From: Eustoma russellianum
Lineage: Eukaryota; Streptophyta; Magnoliopsida; Gentianales; Gentianaceae
Assembly: GCA_036186865.1 (NCBI GenBank)
Contig: AP025047.1
Coordinates: 25,000,104 to 25,064,103 of the forward strand
Direction of reading: 5' to 3'
DNA length: 64,000 nucleotides
The position numbers were made by a program, and so were the translations under genes. Below, piece after piece: positions 1 to 9,776 of this stretch. The notes below the pieces were generated by a model that was not told where the DNA came from, did no database searches, and saw nothing but the letters and a program-made list of their open reading frames with translations. Each line of letters opens with the position of its first letter. The stretch's first letter is position 1.

Positions 1-359
1 CGACGAAACTTAATACAACGCCGAGAACCTTCTAACCGACGAATTTATTTCCTTGTTTATCCGTGTTTATGTTTCTGGAATTTTAGCGACACATTAGCGA
101 CGATATAGCGACGAAATACTACAAATTAAATAGCGACAAACAAAAGACACAGAGTAGCGACGAAACACCGACGAAATTGTAACGAAAGGATTAACCTGAC
201 TACTTTTTTGTTAGCGACAATGTATTTCATCGTAGTTTCGTCGCAATTAACGACGAAACTGTGTTTATCGCTATTGCGTCGCAAATTAACGATGAAATAC
301 CGACGTACCTTGTTTTGTCGGTGAATTTTTCGTCGCTCATCGAAATTCTTTTTGTGGTG
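1..359. mobile_element. CACTA-type (EnSpm) transposon terminus, partial
   Basis: The stretch is packed with short repeats of the form GCGACGAAA and its complement TTTCGTCGC, in both orientations. It ends at 359 with a sequence whose reverse complement starts CACCACAAAAAG, close to the CACTACAAAAA inverted termini of plant CACTA elements. Dense subterminal repeats next to such a terminus are typical of that superfamily. The other end and any transposase lie outside the window, so the 3-bp target duplication cannot be tested. It could also be a non-autonomous derivative. Confidence 0.55.
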
Positions 360-470
360 TAGCTCAAATGGCTAAAGTTGACACCCTAAGACGAGTTTGA
401 GTTTTAATGGGCTAGAGCTGAGATCCCAATGCGAGGAGTCGTGGGTTCAAATTTTTGAAAGTTAAATGTT
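360..470 (+). mobile_element. tRNA-derived SINE head
   Basis: A pol III A-box-like sequence (TAGCTCAAATGG, 360-371) is followed by a B-box-like GGTTCAAAT near 444-452, in a context resembling a tRNA 3' half. Plant SINEs begin with such tRNA-related heads. The A-to-B spacing is longer than in a tRNA, and a partly repeated internal segment suggests a diverged or composite copy. It abuts the CACTA terminus. Confidence 0.4.
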
Positions 471-559
471 TCTTCTAAAAAAAAGGTTGAACTCCAACGT
501 CTCTATCACATCCAGTCCTAAAAGTAGTATAGGGAGGTAAATCAGGTATCCAATGGCCT

Positions 560-805
560 GCTAGCAGGAGCTTGATCATTTACACAGTAGTCTGCATAAG
601 GAGCCCCCAGCACTGCAGGCAAGCCTACAGGCCAAGAAGCTCCCACACTATACACTTGCTGGCACTGCAAGCAAGCCTACAGGTCAAGAAGCTCCCACAC
701 TATACACTTGCTGGGAAATGGCTTTCTTGCCTTTGGCAAGAATTGAACCTCTGACATTCTTTTCGAAAACGCCTGTTCGAAACCAGTTGGGCTATGTCTT
801 AAGTA
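560..805 (-). mobile_element. tRNA-derived SINE, minus strand
   Basis: On the minus strand an A box (TAGCCCAACTGG, plus positions 783-794) is followed at tRNA-like spacing by a B box (GGTTCAATTCTT, 738-749). The body downstream contains a 52-bp tandem duplication. Both boxes fit the pol III consensus well. Exact ends and target duplication were not resolved. Confidence 0.5.
611..714. repeat. 52-bp tandem duplication
   Basis: Two adjacent 52-bp units (611-662 and 663-714), both starting CACTGCA and ending TTGCTGG, differ at only about two positions. The duplication lies in the body of the minus-strand SINE-like sequence. Confidence 0.8.
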
Positions 806-1094
806 CTGTTTCTTCTATTTTTAACGTGGTTTCTTCTTCCACTTCCATAATGGTTTTTTCCAATCTTCCAATGGTAGTTTTGTCCAGTGGTGTCGAATGG
901 TGATTTTTTTTCTATGCATCGCATAGCATGTGGTTTATTTAATATATTCATTAATTATATAACATGTATTTCTATTTTTAATGAAGTTAAAGACACATTT
1001 TTCTTTGAATTTGGAATATGATGGAATAAACCAAAATGACTCGTTAAATTAGATGCTTTTTATATTGTGAAGTAACAGTTGATCGACACAGCTT
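806..1094. other. AT-rich intergenic sequence, no gene seen
   Basis: AT-rich sequence without a convincing open frame or repeat structure, between the SINE-like copy and a TS-like SINE 3' part. Confidence 0.5.
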
Positions 1095-1238
1095 GACGCA
1101 ATTTTCATTATGGATCATCAGAAAACAACCTCTCTGTGTTTCTAACACATGAGTATGATTGCGTATATCCGACCCCCATACCCCGTCATAGGCGGAAGAC
1201 TCTAAGACAATAGGGGTAATGTTGTTGTTGTATTAATT
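1095..1238 (+). mobile_element. TS-like SINE 3' part (copy 1)
   Basis: The segment runs from a conserved ATCATCAGAAAACAACCTCT region through a CCCATACCCCGTCATAGGCGG region and ends in a short TTG run. Closely related copies occur at 40119-40264 and, more diverged, at 60770-60885. A TTG-rich 3' end is the hallmark of TS-type plant SINEs. No pol III boxes are visible, so this copy is probably 5' truncated. Confidence 0.5.
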
Positions 1239-1579
1239 GTATAACATGTAGTTCATCATATGGTGGCATGTAATATTTCATGTATAAAAAAATCGAGAGG
1301 TTAAAAAAAAACACATACACACACACCTGGAGTCATAAGTAAGTTAAACTTTCATTTTTTGCTATTGATATTAAAGCTTAAGTACGAAAACAACAATGTG
1401 ATCCCCCTAAAATAAAGATTAAGGATATCAGTTCTATCGTAATATCCGTAAAAGTTAATTCTAAAGAGAAGGGTAAAGGATAATTTTATTATTCTCTAAT
1501 TATTATTGTTTTAGTGATTTTTACTGATTATTGAACAATGGAAGGAAAAGAATTTATTTTGTTTTCGTTTTTTTGCGAG
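1239..1579. other. Intergenic or intronic sequence
   Basis: AT-rich DNA with a short CA-rich simple repeat near 1312-1326. It may be an intron upstream of the split exon candidate at 1580-1643, because a T-rich tract runs up to an AG there. No other feature was seen. Confidence 0.35.
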
Positions 1580-1643
1580 CAGAAACGTGCGAACGCTTGT
1601 CACGGAAAAACTACCAATCTTTGAGAATAATTTTCCTCAATCC
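1580..1643 (+). pseudogene. Candidate host exon, 5' part, interrupted by retrotransposon
   Basis: A T-rich tract ending in AG precedes an open frame that runs up to the copia insertion point at 1643. If the element and one AATCC duplication are removed, the frame continues without a stop into 12024-12200. The joined segment would be about 80 codons and reads like protein (for example YYPHPDLDEYTGK, then KNLIGENPHVISPVV, then a TGA). The product is not recognised. The 59-codon run after the junction could be chance, so this is a candidate only. Confidence 0.4.
1639..1643. repeat. Target-site duplication AATCC (left)
   Basis: AATCC here is repeated at 12019-12023, directly flanking the two ends of the Sirevirus-like element. 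A 5-bp duplication is the normal LTR-retrotransposon footprint. Confidence 0.9.
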
Positions 1644-3074
1644 TGTTAAGTCCCTTAGAACACACTAGAAGGGGGGTTGAATAGTGTGTTCACCAAGTAT
1701 GGATATTTTATGGATATTTTTCGTTTTGAGGTGCAACCAATACTTGGGTGTGTTCTTTAGAAAGAATAAAAGCTTGCAAGAAAGTAAAGAACACAAGTAT
1801 GTATAGAGGTTCAAGTCAAATGACTCTACTCCTCTACCTTCTTGATTTTTCACAAGAAGGATTTTGAAAGGGGATTGTTATTTCTTTGGGGGGAAACAAC
1901 AATCAAAGAACAAAATCCAAACACTGAAAAACTAGGCACTTTGTCTAGACCACAACCGTGAGATCTAACCCTTTGAAGTCTAGCCTCCAAAGATCTTCTT
2001 TGCCATCAAAGAAATCTTATAGGGAGAATAGTGCACCACACACTATCAACTAACCCTTCGAAGTCTAGAAATCTCAAACAAGAAGCACCCTTGCTCCTTG
2101 ACCAACAATCTACCCAATCTCTCACAATAGAATCTCACCAAGAAGAAGACTCTTCTTCCTCTTACAATAGTCACTCTCAACAATAAAGTAAAATGTACAA
2201 TGTTTACAAGTATTTTGAGAGCTTGAGCTTGAGAGAAAGTTTGAGAGCTTGCAATGTAGAAAGTTGGAGAAGAATGGAGCAAACTCTTCCTTTATCAACC
2301 TCCAAATTTCTTCCCGTTTGAAAGCCTCTGCACAGCCAATAATGGGCTTTGGCAGCTTGTGATGGTACCTTATCATCCTTGGAGATCTTCTCTTGGCATG
2401 TAGCAAAACTCTTTGGAGAAAATCCAAAACCATGGCCAAGAATGGAAAACTGGCAACTACAGGTATGAGGGAAAAACCTGTGAAAATAGCACTAAAAGAA
2501 GAGGGTACAAAGAGTCAACTGGTTTAGAAAGTGAAGCAAAAAAAGACCTTTGTAACGTTGGTCACATGAAGCGCCTAATGTGTCTAATGAATAGGCGTTC
2601 GAAGTGACATTGAGCGCTTAATGTGAAAAAGAACAGTCGTTCGAAGTCACATTAAGCGCCTTATGTTGGCATCTGAAGGCGTTCAAAGTCACATGAAGCG
2701 CCTAATGTAACACTTCATGCTTGTTCGAACTGACACTGACATTTTCTCAGAAAAAGTACTTGGGAGTACGTGTCCATTCAGAGAAAAGTACTTTTGACTT
2801 GGTGAAACACTTGAAGCGCCTAATGTAGGCGTTCGAAGTGTCCTGACTTCCATACACTTCACATGAAGCGTTCGAAGTTTACGCAGATCCAGACACTTCA
2901 TATGAGGCGCCTAATGTAGGCGTTCGAAGTGTACTGGACCTCACCAAGGTACATTAAGCGCCTGAAATGAGTGTTCGATGTATACTGACATCAAACACAC
3001 AGCATGAAGCGCCTAATTTGACTATCCAAGTGCCAACCATGTGCAAATCATCAAAACACAAACATATTCTAACA
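1644..3074 (-). repeat. 3' LTR of Sirevirus-like element
   Basis: 1,431-bp LTR starting TGTTAAG and ending TCTAACA on the plus strand. It shares the start block (AGAACACACTAGAAGGGG) with the partner LTR at 10522-12018. Its U3-side part (about 2568-3020) carries repeated GCGCCTAATG...TTCGAAGTG hairpin units. It lacks about 66 bp, roughly one repeat unit, present in the partner. Confidence 0.92.
2568..3020 (-). repeat. Hairpin-module array in Sirevirus-like LTR
   Basis: AGCGC cores occur at 2570, 2613, 2655 and 2697 (spacing 43, 42, 42) and then less regularly at 2815, 2867, 2906, 2957 and 3008 (often 51-52). Full units read GCGCCTAATGTAGGCG followed by TTCGAAGTG. CGCCTA and TAGGCG are inverted around ATG, so each full unit can fold into a small hairpin. 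In element orientation the array sits at the start of U3. Palindrome clusters in LTRs are known from maize Sireviruses; this sequence is different. Confidence 0.85.
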
Positions 3075-3088
3075 TTCTCCCTCTTTTT
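3075..3088 (-). other. Polypurine tract of Sirevirus-like element
   Basis: On the minus strand AAAAAGAGGGAGAA directly precedes the 3' LTR. This is the plus-strand priming site of reverse transcription. Two more AG-rich tracts lie upstream (3121-3130 and 3139-3147), matching the multiple polypurine tracts known in Sireviruses. Confidence 0.75.
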
Positions 3089-3328
3089 GATGATTTCACA
3101 CAATGCATTATTTTAAATTTACTCCCCCTTAACACATGCTCCCCCTCACTAAGTGCAACATATACGTTTACGGAGATAACAAAAAAAATCCACAAATAAT
3201 GATGCAAACGATGTTCATAAAAGTCAACACAAAACCAATGACACAAGGAAATTGATTTACGGATAAAAGACAGAAAGTTGCAAGTAATCAAATGACAATG
3301 TCAATCCATCAGAAATAAAAGGGAAGAC

Positions 3329-4672
3329 CTACAGTCCACCACCACTTCCACCAGGCTGCAAATCTCCAAAACTGAAACGACTTGATGCAAAATCTGCAAA
3401 CTCACCCGTTTGCTGACCACTCCCTTCAGCCTGCCCACTTCCACCAGCACCAACTCCAGCAGCGTCTCCAGCACCAGCAGCATCTCCAGTATGTTCTTCC
3501 CCTAAATCATCAAAATTAGGAGAAAAGTAGGCCCAAGGGAATTCACGGAGGAGGGCTGCCTTGAGAGCATTGGTTCGATATTCATGACGCGCATCTCTGA
3601 GTTGAAGCTGCTGAACAGATTGCTCCAATGATTGAATTTGTGCACGCAGCTGTGCCACGGTACTTAATTCAACATCTTCCTGAGGCGCTTCTTCTGCCTC
3701 ATCATCAAGACCGGGAATGGTAGTGGCTTTTCGTTTTTGGGAGTCGATGGCTTGGGCAATATTGTAATTACTATAGTAATCCGTATTCGCCACCGGGGTG
3801 AGTTCATTTTGAGGAATGACAATACCTTTTGATTTGAGAAGGATGGTGATGATATTGGCAAAAGGTAAAGCCTTGGAAGTTTTCCGAAGAGCAGCAAACA
3901 TGACTTCAATCATAATCCAGGCAAAATTCAGTTGGGTTTCATGTTTGATGCGGTAAGTGACGTAGAAATCCATGTTGCTTGGATTTCGTGTCGACTTACC
4001 ATTTACGCAGTAAGTGACGATGGCCAACAAGATGCGGTCCATAAGAGCCATGTTCTGAGTCTTTCGAGAAGGAAAGAATTCCAGATTAAACTTTACATCT
4101 TGTTCATTAATTCCGTATTTACTGCTCCAGTCAAATAAGGAAAAGTCACTTAGCCCTTCGTTTCTTATCCTGAGGACATCACAGATTTCGGGAATAGAAA
4201 AACTGAGAGGCGTACCATCAATGACAGTGTTCAGAGAGAAGGAATGAGATTCAGACTGTGGAGTAACCCACAGATTTGCATAGAACATCCGGGTGTGCTC
4301 CTGGGAAAATTCCTGCATATCAAGTCTGGACCAGAGAGAGGTCCAACCTTGATACTCGAGCAAAGACACAATTTGACCCATATGAGTCTCGGACAGATCG
4401 CTGAGACTCAACAGCTTGAGGGGAACGATAGGACGGTTGTTGGTGTGCCATTCTTCAAAGAGTATATTAGAGTACAAAGATAAATGTACTCCTCTGTCTA
4501 GAGGGCGAGGAGATTTCTTGATCTCAGCATCAAATTTCTTCAACCAAGGAAAATTTTCCTTGATGAGTCCTTCACGGATTGATTTGATTTCTTGAGGTTC
4601 CGCAGTCCCGAGCCCAACAGTTTGCTTGCGTCTATGACTGCGTGGGCGTTTGGAAGGTCCAGCTGAAGCCAT
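3329..4672 (-). CDS. Extra 3' ORF of Sirevirus-like element, putative plant transposon-protein domain
   Basis: Intact 447-residue ORF on the element's sense strand, between pol and the 3' LTR, where Sireviruses carry their env-like gene. Residues 1-15 are basic. Residues about 60-310 resemble the plant-specific putative transposon protein family (FYANL, then a conserved block ending in SIPEICDVLRI). Residues about 325-370 form a predicted coiled coil with repeated Q/L heptads. The C-terminal 60 residues are rich in Gly, Ala and Ser. No signal peptide or membrane segment is obvious, so an envelope role is not supported. It is the only uninterrupted ORF in an element whose gag and pol are broken. 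Function is unknown and the family assignment is from memory. Confidence 0.7.
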   Translation of the reverse strand: MASAGPSKRPRSHRRKQTVGLGTAEPQEIKSIREGLIKENFPWLKKFDAEIKKSPRPLDRGVHLSLYSNILFEEWHTNNRPIVPLKLLSLSDLSETHMGQIVSLLEYQGWTSLWSRLDMQEFSQEHTRMFYANLWVTPQSESHSFSLNTVIDGTPLSFSIPEICDVLRIRNEGLSDFSLFDWSSKYGINEQDVKFNLEFFPSRKTQNMALMDRILLAIVTYCVNGKSTRNPSNMDFYVTYRIKHETQLNFAWIMIEVMFAALRKTSKALPFANIITILLKSKGIVIPQNELTPVANTDYYSNYNIAQAIDSQKRKATTIPGLDDEAEEAPQEDVELSTVAQLRAQIQSLEQSVQQLQLRDARHEYRTNALKAALLREFPWAYFSPNFDDLGEEHTGDAAGAGDAAGVGAGGSGQAEGSGQQTGEFADFASSRFSFGDLQPGGSGGGL

Positions 4673-4999
4673 TTGTGTAAGGATATTGAAAGGATTTTGA
4701 TAATAAACAGAGTTTAGGAGAGAGTAGATGGAGAAGCGTAGATGAAGAAAAAAGTGGAGAGAGAGGAGAGATTATAAGGGAGATGAAGAAGATGAAAGGT
4801 TAGTGGAAATAATGAAGATGGGTGAGTGGGGGAAGTGGAAGAGAGAGTAGTGGAGGAAGAGGAAAAGAATATGAGGAAGATGAAGAGGTGGGAGATGGTG
4901 AAAACATGGGAAAGAGGGAAAAGAGTAATGGCGGCAGGAGTTAATGATGATTGAAAGGCGCGAAAACTGAAAAGACGGCGGAACAGACAATGTGAAATT

Positions 5000-5275
5000 A
5001 GGGTTGAAGCGCCTAAAGTGACTTCGAACGACTTCACAAAACAAGATGAAGCGCTTAAAGTCACATTGAACGGTTGTAAAGATGCAGATTAAGCGCTTAA
5101 TGTCACTTTGAACGAGTGAACTTATCAGGATGAAGCGCTTAATCCAACATCGAACGCTTATGTAAAGGAACATAAAGCGCCTGATGTCACTTCGAACGAG
5201 TGACATCCTTAACATCAGGCGCCTGATGTGACATCGAACGCCTGAAGCAAGAGAGATGAAGCGCTTTATGTCTTC
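5000..5275 (-). repeat. Seven-unit array with exact 42-bp period
   Basis: AGCGC/GGCGC cores lie at 5008, 5050, 5092, 5134, 5176, 5218 and 5260, exactly 42 bp apart each time, although the sequence between them has diverged. Each unit also carries a TCGAACG-like box about 17 bp after the core. An 18-bp perfect palindrome (ACATCAGGCGCCTGATGT) is at 5212-5229. The module is related to the repeats in the element's LTRs. It lies between the pol stop (5327) and the 3' ORF start (4672). Because 42 is a multiple of 3, one minus frame stays open across it, but codon content gives no reason to call it a gene. Confidence 0.85.
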
Positions 5276-5326
5276 TGACTTAGAAAATTTTAAAATTTTC
5301 GTGCTTAAAACTCAAGATGGGTTTTA

Positions 5327-6280
5327 TTAACCCATGTTGAGCAACCCCAACCTACTTCTTATAGATACAAAAACATCACTAGGTAAGGGTTTTGTGAAAA
5401 TGTTCGTTAATTGGTCTCGCGTAGGAACGAATTCCACACTAACCAAGTTCTTTTGTACACAATCACGGATGAAATGATACCTCACTTCAATGTGCTTAGT
5501 CCGACTATGTTGGACGGGATTTTGTGCAATATTAATAGCGGACGTGTTATCACACAAAATTGGCACCTTTGAGAAGTGAATGTTATAATCATTTAACGTG
5601 TTAGTCATCCATAATAACTGTGCACAACAAAAGGCGGCCGACATATATTCGGATTCCGCCGTAGAAAGAGACACACTGTTTTGTTTCTTGGAAAACCAAG
5701 AAACGAGACAATCTCCGAGAAACTGACAGGTTCCGGAGGTGCTCTTCCTATCAACTAGACTCCCCGCATAATCGGAGTCACAATATCCTCTTAGATCAAA
5801 ACATGCATTCTTAGGATAAAACAAGCCAAATTTCAAAGTACTTCTAAGGTATCTAAGGATGCGTTTCACCGCAATAAAATGCATCTCCCTAGGATCACTT
5901 TGAAATCTAGCACATAAACATACTGCATGTAAAATATCGGGTCTACTAGCCGTCAAATAAAGTAGACTACCTATAATGCCACGATACAAGGTTACCTCGA
6001 CATGCTTCCCTTTTTCATCCTTGTCAAGCTTGGCACTTGTGCTCATAGGTGTGTTTACCTCTCTTCCTTCACCAAAATTGTACTTTTTGAGCAAATCTCT
6101 TGTGTATTTGGTTTGCAAAATGTACACGCCTTCTTCGGTTTGCTTGATTTGTAATCCAAGGAAATAGTTAAGTTCTCCCATCATGCTCATCTCGAACTCA
6201 CCTTGCATAAGACTAGCAAATTGCTCACAAAGACAATTATTAGTAGCACCAAAAAATATCATCAACATATACTTGAACAA
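5327..6280 (-). pseudogene. Copia RT C-terminal part and RNase H
   Basis: Continuation of reverse transcriptase after a frameshift, then RNase H, ending at the pol stop. Visible signatures are GELNYFLGLQ, the RNase H motif CDSDYAGSLVDRKSTSG, the E of AESEYMSA and the C-terminal CDNTSAINIAQNPVQHSRTK block. RT and RNase H copy the element RNA into DNA in cytoplasmic particles. The frame differs by one base from the upstream RT part, with the shift falling in the catalytic YVDD region. Confidence 0.9.
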
Positions 6281-7172
6281 TTAAATGATTCCTACCTTGT
6301 TTTTTTATGAACAAAGTAGTGTCAACTTTACCTCTTGAAAAACCATTATTAAGAAGAAAAGTACTTAACCTCTCGTACCAAGCTCTTGGAGCTTGTTTGA
6401 GGCCATAAAGAGCCTTTTTAAGTTTGAAGACATGATGTGGTGAATCATGAGATTCAAACCCGGGAGGTTGTGCAACATACACTTCCTCTTGAATAACACC
6501 ATTCAAGAAGGCGGATTTAACATCCATTTGGTAAAGTTTAAAATCCCTATAACAAGCATATGCTAACAATATCCTAATAGCTTCAAGCCGTGCTACGGGT
6601 GCAAATGTCTCATCAAAATCAATACATTCTTCTTGACGGTATCCTTGAGCAACTAACCTAGCCTTATTTCTAGTGACATTACCTTGATCATCCATCTTGT
6701 TACGAAAAACCCATTTCGTACTAATAATAGGATGATCTTGTGGTTTGGGAACTAACTCCCAAACATCACTTCTTTCAAATTGGTTTAACTCTTCTTGCAT
6801 AGCCAAGATCCAATTTTCATCAAGAAGTGCATCTTTAATATTTTTCGGCTCTATAAGAGAGACAAATGCATTCTCTCTATATTGCCTTCGTGTGGTGATA
6901 CCCCTATGTAGATCACCTATGACCAACTCTTGAGGGTGAGAACTTTTGTGCTTAAATGATCTAGGAAGATTTGAGACATCTCCTCCAACTTCCTCATGAT
7001 CATGTTCCGGAAGCGATGAACCTTCATCATTCACATGACTTCTATGTTCCGGAATGTGTGATGCATTATCTACATTTTGTGTATCAACATGAGTATGAGA
7101 AATATTTCTATTTGACTCACTAAGTTCATGCACATAAAGTGGAGGAGTACCTTCAATAGGTTCAACTCTCAA
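6240..7172 (-). pseudogene. Copia reverse transcriptase N-terminal part
   Basis: 310 residues with the RVT_2 family layout: WVFRNKMDDQGNVTRNKARL, the FAPVARLEAIR block, MDVKSAFLNG and the QPPGFE motif typical of copia elements. It ends just after YVDDI, where one base is missing relative to the usual YVDDIIFG, so the catalytic centre is split between two frames. The N-terminal 100 residues are the hydrophilic linker between integrase and RT. Confidence 0.9.
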
Positions 7173-7214
7173 GTCAATGAAGATGTTTCCATTTGGAGGA
7201 TCATCAACAATCTC

Positions 7215-8160
7215 TTATTGAGGAACAACCATAGGAATATCCTCAAGAATTTCTTCTTGCGGAGTCACATCTTCATCTTCTTCACAATTCTCATTAAGTT
7301 TAGGTTCGTCACTAAGTGGCTCATTAAACTTAACATGGATTGATTCTTCCACCTTTTGACTCCTTTTGTTGAAAACACGAAATGCCTTACTATTTGAGGC
7401 ATAACCTAAAAAGATACCTTCATCCACTTTGAGGTCAAGTTTGTCCAAAGTATCCTTGGTATTAAGTATGAAACACTTGCAACCAAAGACTTTGAAATAC
7501 CCAATGTTGGGAACTTTTCCATTCCAAAGCTCATAGGGTGTTACATTTAGGTATGGTCTCAAATAGACACGATTGATCACATGGCAAGCGGCATTTACCG
7601 CTTTGGCCCAAAAATATTTGGGCAAACCAAACTCATTCAACATTGCTCTACACATTTCTTGTAGAGTTCTATTCTTTCGTTCGGCCACACCATTTTGTTG
7701 AGGAGTTCTAGGTGCCGAAAGGTCATGAGAGTATCCTTTGGATACACAAAACCTTTCGAAATCACCATCAAACTCACCACCACGATCACTACGGATGGTC
7801 TTAATGGTGTCACCCACATGATTTTCCAATCATTTACTTAGACTCATAAACTCACTACATGCATCACTCTTCTTAGCTAGAAACATCACCTACGTATAAC
7901 GAGTATAGTCATCTACTACCACGAAGGTATAATGTTTACCACCCAAGCTTTTTGTTCCAACATCCCCATACAAATCCATATGAAGCAATTGTAGAGGCTT
8001 GGAGGTGGAAATATTTGTCTTGGGTTTGAAGCTTGTTTTCACAAGCTTCGCCTTTTGACAAGTGTCACATAAGTCATGGTTTTTGAAATTCATTTTTGGA
8101 AGGCCTCGGACTTTACCATTTTCGCAAATAAATTTAAATGTTTTGAAACATACATGTCCG
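7215..8160 (-). pseudogene. Copia integrase, broken
   Basis: The zinc-binding segment (CDTCQKAKL, about 8050) and the core are visible: first Asp near DDYTRY (about 7900), second Asp in IRSDRGGEFDG (about 7790) and Glu in PQQNGVAERKNR (about 7690), i.e. the DD35E triad. Stops near 8172, 7890-7830 and 7215 split the frame. Integrase joins the cDNA to host DNA; its position before RT marks Ty1/copia. Confidence 0.88.
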
Positions 8161-8171
8161 AGACGTCTATG

Positions 8172-8549
8172 TCATAGTTGCGTCAAATCATTCTTAGCAA
8201 CTAGGCAAGATACATTTTGAGAAACCAAATCGTTGATGCTAAGTTTGTAAATATTTTTGAAACGCAAAGCCTCAAATAAGATCTTATCGCCCTTTTTCAC
8301 AACACACTTTGTTTTCAAAAACGTTACCGCATAATTAGCATCACATAATTGACTGACACTTATCAAGTTGAACTTAAGACCTACAACATATAAGACATCA
8401 CTAAGAGAGAAGGAATCGTTACCCACAATACCATGTCCTTTGATTTGGCCTTTGCTACCGCCAAAGTGGACAACTCCTCCGTCTTTCATAGTGAGTCTAT
8501 GGAAGAGACATTTGTCTCCCGTCATATGGTTGGAACACCCACTGTCCAC
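8172..8549 (-). pseudogene. Copia aspartic protease and GAG-pre-integrase start
   Basis: The frame starts at MDSGCSNHMTG, the retropepsin active site (DSG), which normally processes Gag-Pol. The 125-residue stretch continues through GHGIVGN and LSDVLYVVGLKFNLISVSQL, typical of copia protease. A stop at 8172 separates it from the integrase zinc-binding domain. The methionine here is inside the polyprotein and is not a real start. Confidence 0.88.
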
Positions 8550-8556
8550 GACCCAT

Positions 8557-9614
8557 TTAACCTTCTTGTCTTCGCTTTCTCAATTGAGTGCTAGGGCCTA
8601 CAAAAGAACCATATGAAGTTGGTACCCTTTTTGTTTTGGGTCCTTGAAGGTTAGTTACCTTCATCTCGCCTTTCGGCACCCACACAAGATTCTTGTTATT
8701 TTTAGCTCTACATACTCTTTCTACATGACCTTTCCTATTGCAATAAAAACATGTAGGAGTATGCTTGTGAGTTTGTGTATGCTTGTGCAAATGCTTGTGC
8801 ATAGGCACATGTCGTGTTTCCTTTTTAGGAACCACCTTCTTTGGAATCGAAGAAGGTTTTTGTCTCACAACATGAACCAAAGGTTGTGATGCCTTTAGTG
8901 CATTAGCCTTTTGTTTAGGCATGTGCCTTTGCTTCTTCAAGGAGGTTTTGGACTCCTTGACAACTTGTGCTTGTTCCTTCTTATTTCCCTTCTTAGATGC
9001 ATACATGGCACTAGGTTTGATTTTAGCTTTCATGCTTGGTCTAGATGCATCCTTAACCTCTATCTTTGTAGCACTTACCCTTGAATCATTTTTCTTCTCA
9101 TCAAGGGTTTGAGCACATGATTTCATTAAATCATGTTTCTCTTCAAGTGCAATCACATGCATGGTTAAAAATATATCATGCTCAAGTTGCAATGCAATGT
9201 GATCTTCTAACGTGTCATTATATTCATTTAAGCATGCTCTAAACTCTTTCTTGACACGTTTATATTTTAAGTCTAAGAGGTCATTTTCTTGCACTAAATC
9301 ATCTCGTTCATCAATTAATCTATAGTGAGATGAAATATTGCATACCTCCATGTCGTCGTCAATGGCCATAAGTGCAAAGAACTCCTTGTCTAGATCATCT
9401 TGAACCACACCGTGAGTGCAAGATCATCATGCTCGCCATTGTCACTCTCGGACCTGGAAAGAATGCTCTCCCAATGGGCTACTTCCGCTTGCAAGGCCTT
9501 CTTCCTTTGGTAGATGGCCTTCTTGTCTTTGAGTTGCGGCTCCTTCACCCGACAATCCTTCATGAAGTGACCAAGCTTCCCACACTTATAACATTTATTC
9601 TCTTGGTCCTTCAC
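8557..9614 (-). pseudogene. Copia gag C-terminal region with two CCHC knuckles
   Basis: Two overlapping frames cover this region. One (9614-9390) carries the nucleic-acid-binding knuckle CYKCGKLGHFMKDC. The other (9408-8557) has an acidic start, a coiled-coil-like stretch, a Lys-rich basic region, a His-rich run and a second knuckle CFYCNRKGHVERVC. The frame change near 9400 is a disabling mutation. Two widely spaced knuckles and a long gag match Sireviruses. Confidence 0.8.
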
Positions 9615-9776
9615 CTTGTCCTTGGAGTATTTTTCTTTGATGAATCTTTTGGCCTCACCACCATTCTTTCTAGCAAAACGTCAGAATCTTTTGACAAAAA
9701 GTCCGACTTCATCGTCCGAGTCCTCCGACTCGCATGCAAGCGCCTTAGTGGAGTGGCGAATAGGGTCGTTCTTTTC

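Noticed and set aside
1..359. CRISPR array or bacterial-type direct repeats
   Set aside because: The GCGACGAAA words are short, in both orientations and irregularly spaced, and the context is plant nuclear DNA. A CACTA subterminal repeat explains them.
2046..2439. Overlapping short ORFs inside the Sirevirus-like LTRs (repeated at 11001-11318)
   Set aside because: They are duplicated because the LTRs are duplicated, cover promoter and leader sequence, and match no gag or accessory protein.
4772..5215. 147-residue minus-strand ORF with a 14-residue period over the 42-bp array
   Set aside because: The periodic frame follows automatically from a repeat length divisible by three, and the composition (Phe, Ile, Ser-rich with a low-complexity tail) does not look like protein. 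Reported as a repeat with the frame as an open question.
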